A program made the position numbers and the translations under genes. Positions 7,388-16,764 of a DNA stretch of 27,764 bases are shown piece by piece. The notes below the pieces were generated by a model. That model was not told the origin of the DNA. It saw only the letters and a program-made list of their open reading frames with translations, and searched no databases. Position 1 is the first letter of the stretch, and each line of letters starts with the position of its first letter. The stretch is from JBFGWM01 sp041588495 (GTDB taxonomy: Bacteria; Pseudomonadota; Gammaproteobacteria; Pseudomonadales; JBFGWM01), in assembly GCA_041588495.1 (NCBI GenBank), contig JBFGWM010000008.1:1-27764 (forward strand), written 5' to 3'.

Positions 7388-7472
7388 ATCCAGGATTCGA
7401 TTCTTGATGTCCTGACCGGGCCCGGAAGTTGGACCATCGGTCCTGCCCGCCCGCTACGCGGCCACCCTTCGC

Positions 7473-8804
7473 TCAGTTGCCCGCGAGGGTCATGCCCTCG
7501 ATCAACAGTGATCCGCAATGGATGTTGCCGCGGTGATCGACATCGGAACCCACTGCGACCAACCCCGCAAACATGTCCCGCAGGTTGGAGGCGATGGTGA
7601 TCTCCTCGACCGGGTAGGCGATTTCCCCGTTTTCCACCCAGAAGCCCGAACAACCCCGGGAATAGTCCCCGGTCACCACGTTGATTCCGAAACCCATCAA
7701 CTCGGTGACCAGCAGGCCGTCGCCCATTTTTCGCAGCAGCCCGTCACGGTCGAGATCACCAGGTTCGACATAGACGTTCCGTGCACCGCCCGCGTTGCCG
7801 GTGGTCTGGGTCCCCAGCTTGCGTGCCGAGTAGGAACTCAGCAGGTAGCTTTCAAGCACGCCGTCCGCGACAAAGGACTTCGCGCGCGTGGCCACGCCCT
7901 CGTCGTCGAACGCAGCGCTGTTGAGACCACGCACCTGGCGAGGGTCCTCCCGGATCTGCATAAAATCGGGGAACACCGGCTTGCCCAGCTGGTCCAGCAG
8001 GAACGAGGACTTGCGGTACAGGTTGCCGCCACTGATGGCGCTGAAGAAATGGGAGATCAGGCCGCCGGCGACCTCCGCCGCGTACAACACCGGGAACCGC
8101 CCGGTCCCGGTCTGCCTGCCGCCCAGCCGTGAAACCGCGCGCAGCGCCGCCCGGCGGCCGACGTCCTCGGGCTTTTCCAGGGTGCCGGCATCGCGAGCCA
8201 CCGCGTACCAGTAGTCGCGCTGCATGGAATCGGACTCGCCTGCGATCACGGCGCAACTCAGCGAGTGCCGCGAATAGGGGTAGGAACCGAGAAACCCGTG
8301 GCTGTTGCCGTACACACGCACGCCCGAGTGGGTACTCACGGTGGCGCCCTCGGAATTGGAAACACGTTCATCACTCTCCCGCGCAGCGTCCTCGCAGCGC
8401 CGCGCGATGGCAATGGCCTCATCGGCGTCCAATCCCCAGGGATGGTGGAGTTCAAGGTCAGGCAGGTCGCGGGCCATGAGATCCGGGTCGGCGAGCCCGG
8501 CACAGGTATCCTCGGAGGTGAACTGGGCGATATCGCAGGCCGCCTGGACGGTCGCCTTCACCGACTCCGGGCTACTGTCCGAGGTGGTGGCACTGCCCTT
8601 GCGCTGCCCGAAATAAACGGTGATGCCGAAACCGCGATCGCGGTTGTACTCAACCGTTTCCACCTCGCCCATGCGCACGGTGACCGCCAGGCCGGCATCG
8701 TTGCTGACGCCCACCTCGGCGGCATCCGCGCCACGCCCGCGAGCCTGGCCGAGGATGTCCTCGACCAGGCTCCGCAATTCCGCTTCCTGCTGGGCCGGAT
8801 CCAT
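7473..8804 (-). CDS. pmbA: metalloprotease-like protein PmbA/TldE
   Basis: A 443-residue member of the TldD/PmbA (peptidase U62) family, partner of TldD. The pair forms a heterodimeric protease that matures or degrades small peptides (microcin B17, CcdA). PmbA lacks the HExxH zinc site and none is seen here, as expected. Conserved stretches include RDRGFGITVYFGQRKGSAT, LNSAAFDDEGVATRAK and the C-terminal GDYSRGCSGFWVENGEI. The ATG has GGAG 8 bases upstream. It is the last gene of the minus-strand mre cluster and lies 50 bases after tldD, so it is probably cotranscribed with its partner. Confidence 0.95.
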   Translation of the reverse strand: MDPAQQEAELRSLVEDILGQARGRGADAAEVGVSNDAGLAVTVRMGEVETVEYNRDRGFGITVYFGQRKGSATTSDSSPESVKATVQAACDIAQFTSEDTCAGLADPDLMARDLPDLELHHPWGLDADEAIAIARRCEDAARESDERVSNSEGATVSTHSGVRVYGNSHGFLGSYPYSRHSLSCAVIAGESDSMQRDYWYAVARDAGTLEKPEDVGRRAALRAVSRLGGRQTGTGRFPVLYAAEVAGGLISHFFSAISGGNLYRKSSFLLDQLGKPVFPDFMQIREDPRQVRGLNSAAFDDEGVATRAKSFVADGVLESYLLSSYSARKLGTQTTGNAGGARNVYVEPGDLDRDGLLRKMGDGLLVTELMGFGINVVTGDYSRGCSGFWVENGEIAYPVEEITIASNLRDMFAGLVAVGSDVDHRGNIHCGSLLIEGMTLAGN

Positions 8805-8854
8805 AATCGCTCCGCTCGTCTGAAATTGTCTGCCAGGAATGTGTGGGGCCGGGT

Positions 8855-10300
8855 TCAGGCTGTGCCCGTTCCGCCCACGGTGATCTCGTCGATGCGCAAG
8901 GTGGGTTGGCCAACGCCGACCGGAACCGACTGGCCTTCCTTGCCACAGGTGCCGACGCCGGTGTCCAGTTCCAGGTCGTTGCCGATCATGGAAACGCGGG
9001 TCAGCACGTCCGGCCCGTTGCCGATCAGGGTTGCACCCTTCACCGGTGCGGTCACCTTTCCGTCCTCGATCAGGTAAGCCTCGCTGGCCGTGAACACGAA
9101 CTTTCCGGAGGTGATGTCGACCTGTCCGCCACCGAAATTGACCGCGTACAGGCCGCGTTTCACCGAGGCCAGGATTTCCGCCGGATCACGGTCGCCGGCC
9201 AGCATGTAGGTATTGGTCATGCGCGGCATGGGAATGTGCGAATACGATTCACGCCGCCCGTTACCGGTGGGCGTGTTACCGGTCAGCCTCGCGTTGAGCT
9301 TGTCCTGCATGTAGCCGCGCAGGATGCCATCCTCGATGAGCACGGTGCACTGGCTCGGCGTACCCTCGTCATCCACGTTCAGGGAACCGCGCCGGTTGGC
9401 CAGGGTGCCGTCATCGACCACCGTGCATCCGGGACAGGCGACCCGCTCGCCGATCCTGCCTGCAAAGGCTGACGTGCCCTTGCGGTTGAAATCGCCCTCC
9501 AGCCCGTGACCGATCGCTTCGTGGAGCAGGATGCCCGGCCAGCCCGGTCCGAGGACCACCGGCATGGTGCCCGCCGGCGCGTCGATTCCATCGAGGTTGA
9601 GCAGGGCCTGGCGCACCGCGTCATCGGCAAACTCCAGGGCACGGTCGCCTTCGAGAAAGCTGCGGTAGTCCACCCGGCCACCGCCCCCCGCGGTGCCGCG
9701 CTCGCGACGCCCGCCCTGCTCCGCCAGTACGCTGACGTTGAGACGCACCAGCGGCCGCACGTCGGCAGCCAGCGTGCCGTCATTGGCGGCGACCAGTATC
9801 GTTTCGTAAATTGCCGCCAGGGACACGTTCACCTGCACGATACGCGGATCACGGGCGCGACAATGGGCGTCGATGCGCTGCAACAGCGCCACCTTGTCCT
9901 CCCGCGCCAGGCTGTCGAGCGGATTCACCGCCCGGTACAGGTCCGGCACGCTGGGCCGCCGCCAGCTCTGCACCTGTCCGCTGGCGCCACCGCGCGCAAT
10001 ACTGCGCGCGGCATCCGCGGCCTCGGACAACGCCGGCAGTAGAAGCTCGTCGGAATAGGCGAAACCGGTCTTCTCGCCGCTGTTGGCGCGCACGCCGACG
10101 CCCTTGTCGAGATCGAAACTGGCATCCTTGATGATGCCGTCCTCGAGTACCCAGGACTCGTGGTGCACACACTGGAAATACAGGTCGGCGTAATCGATGC
10201 TCGGCCCCAGCATCCCGTCCAGAACGCTGGCGATCTTCTGTTCCGTCAGCCCGGCCGGACCGAGAATCTGTTGTTCGACCGTGTTCAGCAGGTTTTCCAT
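8855..10300 (-). CDS. tldD: metalloprotease TldD
   Basis: A 481-residue protein, the same length as E. coli TldD. The zinc motif HEAIGH is at 260-265 within LLHEAIGHGLEGDF. The N-terminal YFQCVHHESWVLEDGIIKDA and the C-terminal GTCGKEGQSVPVGVGQP (with the Cys that serves as a zinc ligand in the family) are clear. It is the catalytic half of the TldD/PmbA protease in the cytoplasm. The ATG at 10300 was chosen because GAAAGG lies just upstream and it matches the family N-terminus; in-frame starts further upstream extend into the gap. A 119-base gap separates it from nit. Confidence 0.97.
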   Translation of the reverse strand: MENLLNTVEQQILGPAGLTEQKIASVLDGMLGPSIDYADLYFQCVHHESWVLEDGIIKDASFDLDKGVGVRANSGEKTGFAYSDELLLPALSEAADAARSIARGGASGQVQSWRRPSVPDLYRAVNPLDSLAREDKVALLQRIDAHCRARDPRIVQVNVSLAAIYETILVAANDGTLAADVRPLVRLNVSVLAEQGGRRERGTAGGGGRVDYRSFLEGDRALEFADDAVRQALLNLDGIDAPAGTMPVVLGPGWPGILLHEAIGHGLEGDFNRKGTSAFAGRIGERVACPGCTVVDDGTLANRRGSLNVDDEGTPSQCTVLIEDGILRGYMQDKLNARLTGNTPTGNGRRESYSHIPMPRMTNTYMLAGDRDPAEILASVKRGLYAVNFGGGQVDITSGKFVFTASEAYLIEDGKVTAPVKGATLIGNGPDVLTRVSMIGNDLELDTGVGTCGKEGQSVPVGVGQPTLRIDEITVGGTGTA

Positions 10301-10419
10301 GAGTGCCTTTCGGGTTGGTTCAGAGGGACGCGTGAACGAGAGCAAACTCGCCATCCCGGAACGTCTACTTTATCGCGTTTGCCGGTACGGCAACAGGACG
10401 GGCGAGGCGCAATCCCGGC

Positions 10420-11253
10420 TCAGGGGTCGCCGATCGGGAATCGCGAATGCCTGAGTACCGGCATCCGTTCGCGAAGGACCGCGACTCGTCCGGGGTCGAT
10501 CTCGGCACTGATCACCGCCTCGCCGGTGCCGGCCGCGGCGACCACGCCCCCCCACGGATCGACGATCATGCTGTGACCCCAGGTTGTCCGTGTCGGGCCG
10601 TGACGTCCGCCCTGCCCGGCACCGATCACCCAGGCCAGGTTCTCGACCGCCCGCGCGCGCAGGAGAACCTCCCAGTGCGCGGCGCCGGTCACCTCGGTGA
10701 ACGCGGCAGGGACCGTGAACGCCATCGCCCCGGACTGGGCGAGACGCCGGTACAGTTCGGGGAAACGCAGGTCATAGCACACGCTGAGCCCGATACCGCC
10801 CGCCGGACCCGGGGCGACCACCACCTGGTCTCCGGGCGCAAAGGTTTCCGACTCCGCATAGCGCCCGTGGCTGTCCTCCACTTCGACATCAAAAAGATGA
10901 ATCTTGTCGTAACGGGCCACCTCGCGCCCCTGTGGATCCACCATGAAACAGGCCGCCGAAACCCGCCCGTCCCCGGCGGCCACCGGTAGCGTGCCACCAA
11001 CGATCCACATGCCGTGGTCGCGCGCACTGTCGGCAAGAAACCGGCGCAGGGGCCCGTCCGGCGTGATTTCCGCCGCGCCCGCCCCGGCCATGGCGGCATT
11101 GGCGAACACCGCGAAATTCTCCGGCAGCACGGCCAGTTCAGCCCCCTGTGTCGCGGCCTCCGCGAGCAGGTCGCGGGCAACCGCCAGGTTCGCGCTGACA
11201 TCGGTGCCGCTGACCATCTGTATCGCGGCCACCTGCAGGCTTGCGTTGGACAT
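10420..11253 (-). CDS. carbon-nitrogen hydrolase (nitrilase superfamily, Nit1-like)
   Basis: A 277-residue nitrilase-fold amidase with the Glu-Lys-Cys triad visible: Glu45 in LPENFAVF, Lys117 in YDKIHLFDVEV, and Cys159 in SVCYDLRFPELYR. The YDKIHLFDV and SVCYDLRFPELYR motifs fit the Nit branch, in which the best known members hydrolyse deaminated glutathione as metabolite repair. That substrate is family knowledge, not shown here. It begins 10 bases after the yhdP stop, so it is probably translated from the same message. A nitrilase between yhdP and tldD is also found in pseudomonads. Confidence 0.9.
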   Translation of the reverse strand: MSNASLQVAAIQMVSGTDVSANLAVARDLLAEAATQGAELAVLPENFAVFANAAMAGAGAAEITPDGPLRRFLADSARDHGMWIVGGTLPVAAGDGRVSAACFMVDPQGREVARYDKIHLFDVEVEDSHGRYAESETFAPGDQVVVAPGPAGGIGLSVCYDLRFPELYRRLAQSGAMAFTVPAAFTEVTGAAHWEVLLRARAVENLAWVIGAGQGGRHGPTRTTWGHSMIVDPWGGVVAAAGTGEAVISAEIDPGRVAVLRERMPVLRHSRFPIGDP

Positions 11254-11262
11254 ACCCGGTTC

Positions 11263-14200
11263 CTAATCCTTGTCGGAGAACATCTTGATGAGCTTCACCT
11301 CGGGATCGTTCCACGAGCCACGCACCCGGTAGCGGGCGCTGGCGAGACGCTCCAGCTTGTCGCCCAGCAGTTTCTCGGTGAGGTAGATCGCACCCGCCAG
11401 CGCGGGAGCGCCGGCCAGCAAGGCCGCGAAAGGCAGGCTCGCGGTCACCGGCAGGGTCACCACGAGTTCCTGGTCGAGGGTCTCCCGGAGCAGGTCGATC
11501 CGACCGCTCAGGTAAAACTTGGTCGACGGGCCCTCGATATCGAGGGTGCCCATGGATGTCAGGATCCCGTTCTTGAGTGAGAAACGCCCCTTGATCTGGT
11601 CATAGGTCAGGCCCTTCTTGAACAGGTCCGAGAAGTCGAGGCGCAGGCGACGGCTGATGGTGTCCACGTTGAGAATGCCGAACACCCGCAACGCCGATGC
11701 CCTCGAGTCCACCTCGATGAAGCGTCCCTTATCGATCTTCGCCGCCACCTGCCCGGAGATTTCCGGCAGGTGCAGACCGGCGGGACTCGCCGGCCACTTG
11801 AGGTTGGCGCTGGCCCAGGCTTCCCTGCTGTCCAGGGTGGGCGTGAAATTCCAGGCCTCGAGCACCCTGGCGACATCTCCCGCGGTCGCGATCAGTTGCA
11901 GGTGGGTGTGATGTGCATCGCCGTCACGCAGCCACTCGAGGCTTCCGGAGCCGTAATCCGTGTTCCTGAAATGACCGCTGACATCACGGAACCGGACCCC
12001 GTTCTCCACCGACTCCGTCGCGAACTGCCAACGCCCCAGGTCAAGGTCGCCGTAGCGGATCTCGTCCATGCGCACGTTCATCGGCGGCAGCAGCGCAGGG
12101 TTCACGTCGCCCAGCGGATCACCCGACCCGGCGCCCTCCATCTTGACCTCGTGGAGGCGCAGGTAATGCACGTGAATGTCGTATGGCTGCGCCTCGTCGT
12201 GGGGAAACTTCGCCTCGGCATGGATGACCTCATTGCGCAGGTCCACGTTCCAGCTTTCCGCCCGCCGCTGCATGATGGCGCGGGATTCAAGGACCTCGCG
12301 CTCGAACAGCAGCAGGCGCTCGAACTCCAGGTTCACCGAGTGCACCAGGCCGGACATGCTGCCGCCCGCGGCCGCGCCGGACATGACCCGGTCCAGCTCG
12401 GGGATGAATTCGCTCCAGTCGTTGAAGTCCAGGAAACTCACCTGGCCCTCAATGCGCAGGCCGGTCGCCGGCAACTCGCGAATGGCATCGCCGCCGAAGC
12501 GGAGCACGCCGCGCTGGATGACGCCGTTCTCCTGCACCAGCCGGCCGCGCAGAATCGCGCCGAGTTCGAAGCGTATGCGGTCTTCCTTTTCGCCGAGACG
12601 GATCCTGTAACGCAGGGGAATGCGTACCGAGGCCTGCTTCAGCAGCGGATACGGCATGTCGATCTCGAGTCCGCCGAGGTGGGAGTCGACGATCAGTTCC
12701 GCGTCGCGGTCGCGACCGAAGATCCGCAACCGCGCCTGGTAGGGGAACTGACCGCGCATGAACGAGAACAACTGGATGCCGGTGAATTCACGCAGCACCT
12801 CCGGTGTCGCACGGCTGTCCAGGTAGACCCGGATCTCGCCCCCGGTGCGTTCGTTCTCCACGGTCTTCAGGCGTATCTTGGCCTCGTCACCCAGGAACCT
12901 TGCCCGCATATCGTCGATCGCGAGGCCCTTGGCGTCGGTGTAAAGAATCTCGCCCGCAACCTTTTTGAACTCAAGGTCCGCATCGGCCTGGGGAATGGTC
13001 AGGCTACCGTTGCGGATTCTCGCGGTGAGATCAACGCCGGGCGTGCCCGGACCCAACGGCACGCGCAGCCTGAATTTCGCAGACACCTGGCCACCCGCCT
13101 TCCAGGTGTCCATGGCCTCCGGCGTGTGGGCGCGCAACGGCGTATTGCGCAGCAACCGGATACCCCCGGCGAGCGTGGTCTTCGCGCTGCCATCCACGTA
13201 GAGTCGTGTGCCCGCATGCCGCCCCGAAAGAGGCAGGCGCACGGACAGCGCGTCGAGTTGTGCATCCAGCAGGCTGCCCCGGGAGACGTCGACCAGGATC
13301 TCGTCCGCGCGCCCCACGATCCACGCGTCCACGTCCTTCGCGACCGGCCAGTCCGGGGCAAACTGCACCTCGGCACCGAGCACGTCAAAATTCAGGATGG
13401 ATGAAAACTCGCTGCGATCCCCGGCCTTCAGGCTACCGTGGTAAATGTATGCCCCACGTGCCTCCCGCGCCGACTTCGGCGCATTATCCAGCCATTCGAC
13501 CGCACCCTCGCCCATGACATGGGCCGGGAGGAAGCGGCCGGTGACCGTGGCATCCGCATTGAGCACGCCGATCCGCAGCGACATGCCCGGCGCCGCCTCT
13601 TCGGTCAGCGGCAGGCTCAGTCCGAACTGCGCACGCAGCGTGGCCTGGGGCATACTCACGTCGAGTATCGAACTGCGCACCCTGACCTCGCCCTCTCCCA
13701 GCCGCCAGCCGACCCTGCCGCGGGCGATATCCAGCTTCCAGCTGTCACGGAACATCCGCGGAAAAGCGAGTTCCGCCACCGTGGTGTCGAGGTCCACGTG
13801 TCCCGAGCGCTCATCGGACTCGACATATCCCTGGATGCCCGACAGTGCCGGCGCGTTGCCCCAGCTTTCGACCGCGACATCGACAAGGTTGGCGCGCAGG
13901 CGGAAACGCGGCCTCACCTCGGGATCCAGGCGGTAGTCCACCTGGATATTCGTCAGGTCTCCACGCGGAGAAAGGTCGGCAAGAATTCCGGACAGGCGCT
14001 CGGGCAATGCGCCGGTGCCACGCAGGAAGCGGACGAAGGGCCCGACGGCGAGCCGGTCCGCAACGAAATCGAACTGGCGATCATCCGGGTCACGGGCCAG
14101 GCGCAGCTTGCCGACATGAGAGCGGTGTTCACCCCAGGAGAACTCGATGTCATCCAGTTCCAGTGACCAGCTTTCCGCGGATTCTCCGCGCCATACGAAG

Positions 14201-15105
14201 CTGGCACCCGCGTTCTCAATCGGAATTTTGAGGCGCCCGCCACCGGCGACCCAGGTGGAGTCAGGAATCGAAAGCGTCCCCACCATGAAGTCGAGCATGC
14301 CGTCGCGCCAGTATGCCCAGGCCTCGCCGCTGGCCCGCATGGAGCCGATCTGCAGGATGTCGAGCCCCTGCACGGAGAAACCATCCTCGATGCGCCCCTC
14401 GGTGAGCGAAAGGTAAATGTCCGCGAAAAAGTTTTCCGGGTCGAAGGGACTGCCGCGCGCTTCCGCAGCCACCTGGAAACTGGCATTGCGCTTCTCGCTG
14501 GTCACCTGCAGCGACCCCTCGAAACGATGCAGCTGGCCCGCATTGGCGATCGAGAGCAGGATGTTCGAAACCTTGTAGGGCAGCCCCTCCTCGGGGTGTA
14601 TTCCCACCTCCGACCCGGAGATGCTGCCGCGTTGCTGGGCCAGCACCCAGTTGACCAGCAGTTCGAGGTCCGCGACGCCTTCGCCCGGTGTCAGGCCGCG
14701 CAGGTGCCAGGCCTTGCCGGTCTGTACCAGTTCGAAACGGACCCCGTCGAGCATGACGTCGCGGAACACGAACTGTCGCTCGACGATGCTTTGCAGGGTA
14801 TCGAAATGCAGCGCCACCCGGTCGATCTCGATCAGGGGCTGCATGCTCTCCATGAAATCCGGCAGGATGCGCAGATTCTGGATGATCACGGCGGGCTCGA
14901 AACCCGTCCACGAGCCCTCGAGTTCACCGATCCGTACCGGCATCCCGAGTTGCCCGGTGATGTTGGCCTCGATTTGCGTGCGGTACTGTGACAGGGCGGG
15001 CATGAACTGCCGCCCCAGCGCCACGTACAGCGCGAACAGGATGACCAGCAGCGCACCGGTCATCCACAACTGGTTGAGGGCGCCACGAATCAGGGATCGT
15101 GTCAT
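11263..15105 (-). CDS. yhdP: AsmA-like envelope protein YhdP (DUF3971)
   Basis: A very large protein of 1280 residues with a single N-terminal membrane anchor (about 12-32, LWMTGALLVILFALYVAL). A long periplasmic beta-rich body of the AsmA/TamB/VPS13-like type follows, ending in an AsmA-like C-terminal domain (FGILNVDTISRRLRLDFSDL and TLPVTASLPFAALLAGAPAL). E. coli YhdP (1266 aa) works with TamB and YdbH in moving phospholipids to the outer membrane. The ATG at 15105 was preferred to an in-frame TTG at 15129 because it matches the family start (MTR/MRRL before the anchor), although its GGAGG lies a rather long 13 bases upstream. It sits between rng and nit, as in relatives. Confidence 0.93.
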   Translation of the reverse strand: MTRSLIRGALNQLWMTGALLVILFALYVALGRQFMPALSQYRTQIEANITGQLGMPVRIGELEGSWTGFEPAVIIQNLRILPDFMESMQPLIEIDRVALHFDTLQSIVERQFVFRDVMLDGVRFELVQTGKAWHLRGLTPGEGVADLELLVNWVLAQQRGSISGSEVGIHPEEGLPYKVSNILLSIANAGQLHRFEGSLQVTSEKRNASFQVAAEARGSPFDPENFFADIYLSLTEGRIEDGFSVQGLDILQIGSMRASGEAWAYWRDGMLDFMVGTLSIPDSTWVAGGGRLKIPIENAGASFVWRGESAESWSLELDDIEFSWGEHRSHVGKLRLARDPDDRQFDFVADRLAVGPFVRFLRGTGALPERLSGILADLSPRGDLTNIQVDYRLDPEVRPRFRLRANLVDVAVESWGNAPALSGIQGYVESDERSGHVDLDTTVAELAFPRMFRDSWKLDIARGRVGWRLGEGEVRVRSSILDVSMPQATLRAQFGLSLPLTEEAAPGMSLRIGVLNADATVTGRFLPAHVMGEGAVEWLDNAPKSAREARGAYIYHGSLKAGDRSEFSSILNFDVLGAEVQFAPDWPVAKDVDAWIVGRADEILVDVSRGSLLDAQLDALSVRLPLSGRHAGTRLYVDGSAKTTLAGGIRLLRNTPLRAHTPEAMDTWKAGGQVSAKFRLRVPLGPGTPGVDLTARIRNGSLTIPQADADLEFKKVAGEILYTDAKGLAIDDMRARFLGDEAKIRLKTVENERTGGEIRVYLDSRATPEVLREFTGIQLFSFMRGQFPYQARLRIFGRDRDAELIVDSHLGGLEIDMPYPLLKQASVRIPLRYRIRLGEKEDRIRFELGAILRGRLVQENGVIQRGVLRFGGDAIRELPATGLRIEGQVSFLDFNDWSEFIPELDRVMSGAAAGGSMSGLVHSVNLEFERLLLFEREVLESRAIMQRRAESWNVDLRNEVIHAEAKFPHDEAQPYDIHVHYLRLHEVKMEGAGSGDPLGDVNPALLPPMNVRMDEIRYGDLDLGRWQFATESVENGVRFRDVSGHFRNTDYGSGSLEWLRDGDAHHTHLQLIATAGDVARVLEAWNFTPTLDSREAWASANLKWPASPAGLHLPEISGQVAAKIDKGRFIEVDSRASALRVFGILNVDTISRRLRLDFSDLFKKGLTYDQIKGRFSLKNGILTSMGTLDIEGPSTKFYLSGRIDLLRETLDQELVVTLPVTASLPFAALLAGAPALAGAIYLTEKLLGDKLERLASARYRVRGSWNDPEVKLIKMFSDKD

Positions 15106-15241
15106 GGTCCGCTTTCGACCTCCGGGCAACGAAGCGGTCGGCCGGTGTCACCGTCCGCAAACCTCGACACCGCGCTCCTGTAAAGCTTAGAACAGCCGCG
15201 ACGCATCCTGTTGCACAAGGACGCTCCCGGCCATAAAGGGG

Positions 15242-16717
15242 TCAGAGCAGGACCACGTCGAACTGCTCCTGGCTGTACATTGCCTCGACCTGGATGCGCA
15301 CGGACTTGCCGATGAAAACCTCGAGGTCGGCCAGGTTGGCGGACTCCTCGTCCAGCAACCGGTCCACGACGGACTGCGCAGCAAGCACCAGGTAGGTGTC
15401 GGTGCCATAGGCGCGCGCCTCGCGAAGAATGTCCCGAAAAATCTCGTAACACACCGTTTCCGCAGTCTTCACCTCGCCCCGCCCATGACAGACCGCGCAC
15501 GGTTCGCAGAGCACCTGGCCGAGGCTCTCGCGGGTCCGCTTGCGGGTCATCTCCACCAGACCGAGGTCGGAGACACAGGTCACGTTGGTCTTCGCATGGT
15601 CCTTTTCGAGGGCCTTTTCCAGGGTGCGCAGAACCTGGCGCTGGTGCTCAGGGTCTTCCATGTCGATGAAATCGATGATGATGATGCCACCGAGATTGCG
15701 CAGGCGCAGCTGGCGGGCCAGGGTGGTCGCGGCCTCGAGATTGGTCTTGAAGATGGTTTCCTCGAGATTGCGGCGACCGACGAAGGCGCCGGTGTTGACG
15801 TCAATGGTGGTCATCGCCTCGGTCTGGTCGATGATGATGTAACCGCCCGACTTCAACTGCACCTTGCGCTCCAGGGCGCGCTGGATCTCGTCCTCCACCC
15901 CGTACAGGTCGAATATCGGTCGCTCGCCGGGATAGTACTCGAGGCGTCCGGCAACCTCCGGCACGAATTCCTGCACGAACTCCTGGATCTGCTGAAATTT
16001 CTCGCGCGAGTCGATGCGGATCTTTTCCACCTCCGGCCCCACGAGGTCGCGCATGGCGCGCTTGTAGAGAGGCAGCTCGGTATAGATGATGTCCGGCGCC
16101 TCCGCATCGCGGATCCGTACCTGGAGGGACTGCCATAGACGGTGCAGGTAGCGGACGTCGTCCGCGATGCCCGGTGCGGCCACGCCCTCGGCGGCGGTTC
16201 GGACGATGAATCCTCCCTCGATTTCCGGGCTCTCGTTGCGCGCCTCCTCGACGATGGCGCGCAGGCGTTCGCGTTCCGCCTCGTCCTCGATGCGCTGGGA
16301 GATGCCGATATGACTGTTGTCCGGCATGTAAACCAGGTAACGGCTTGGAATCGAAATGTGCGTGGTCAGGCGCGCGCCCTTGGTGCCGATGGGATCCTTC
16401 GTCGCCTGCACGACCAGTGCCTGGCCCTCCGACAGCAGGTCACTGATCACGGGTCCGTTACCGTTGCGCACTTCGTCGCCACCGGCCGGACCGGAACTCA
16501 CGTCAGCGGCGTGGATGAACGCGGCGCGCTCGAGCCCGGCCTCGATGAACGCAGCCTGCATGCCCGGCAACACCCGGGCCACCTTGCCCTTGTAGATGTT
16601 GCCGACGATGCCGCGCCGCCCGGCCCGCTCGATGAAAACCTCCTGCAGAACACCGTTTTCGATCACGGCGATCCGGGTCTCCATGGGCGTGACGTTGATC
16701 AGTACTTCTTCGCTCAT
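15242..16717 (-). CDS. rng: ribonuclease G
   Basis: A 491-residue RNase E/G family endoribonuclease without the long RNase E scaffold tail, hence RNase G (E. coli 489 aa). The S1 domain is at about 36-120 (GNIYKGKVARVLPGMQAAF). The catalytic Mg2+ ligands are Asp306 in TTIDVNTGAFVG and Asp349 in IIIIDFIDMED. A Zn-link Cys pair lies in CEPCAVCHGRG (Cys404/407/410 available). It matures the 16S rRNA 5' end and turns over some mRNAs from 5'-monophosphate ends. It is located between maf and yhdP, the conserved order. A 136-base gap without a gene separates it from yhdP. Confidence 0.97.
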   Translation of the reverse strand: MSEEVLINVTPMETRIAVIENGVLQEVFIERAGRRGIVGNIYKGKVARVLPGMQAAFIEAGLERAAFIHAADVSSGPAGGDEVRNGNGPVISDLLSEGQALVVQATKDPIGTKGARLTTHISIPSRYLVYMPDNSHIGISQRIEDEAERERLRAIVEEARNESPEIEGGFIVRTAAEGVAAPGIADDVRYLHRLWQSLQVRIRDAEAPDIIYTELPLYKRAMRDLVGPEVEKIRIDSREKFQQIQEFVQEFVPEVAGRLEYYPGERPIFDLYGVEDEIQRALERKVQLKSGGYIIIDQTEAMTTIDVNTGAFVGRRNLEETIFKTNLEAATTLARQLRLRNLGGIIIIDFIDMEDPEHQRQVLRTLEKALEKDHAKTNVTCVSDLGLVEMTRKRTRESLGQVLCEPCAVCHGRGEVKTAETVCYEIFRDILREARAYGTDTYLVLAAQSVVDRLLDEESANLADLEVFIGKSVRIQVEAMYSQEQFDVVLL

Positions 16718-16764
16718 CCGCTCTCTGCCAATCCACTCTTCGCGCCCAAAGCCACACTTCCGGC

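Larger units (their letters stand above)
7100..7472. other. 373-base region between mgtE and pmbA without a recognised gene
   Basis: This gap separates the ends of two convergent clusters. It is more AT-rich than its surroundings in its first ~130 bases. It holds a possible 33-codon ORF (7229-7330), a 5-bp hairpin (7326-7341) and a strong plus-strand terminator (7354-7387). The last ~85 bases before pmbA contain only a weak 5-bp hairpin (GGACC/GGTCC at 7431-7443) with no T-run on the minus strand. In other gammaproteobacteria yjgA often lies next to pmbA; no remnant of it is visible here. Confidence 0.7.

Noticed and set aside
7431..7443. GGACC-ATC-GGTCC hairpin downstream of pmbA as a minus-strand terminator.
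   Set aside because: The stem is only 5 bp and is not followed by a T-run on the minus strand.
11770..13404. A 544-codon plus-strand open frame opposite yhdP.
   Set aside because: It lies entirely antisense to a well-supported gene, is rich in Arg/His/Gln/Ala and has no recognisable motif. Long antisense frames are expected where codons end in G or C.
15106..15241. A separate yhdP promoter in the rng-yhdP gap.
   Set aside because: TTGTGC-like and TCTAAG-like boxes exist on the minus strand, but the spacer is about 21 bases and the matches are weak.
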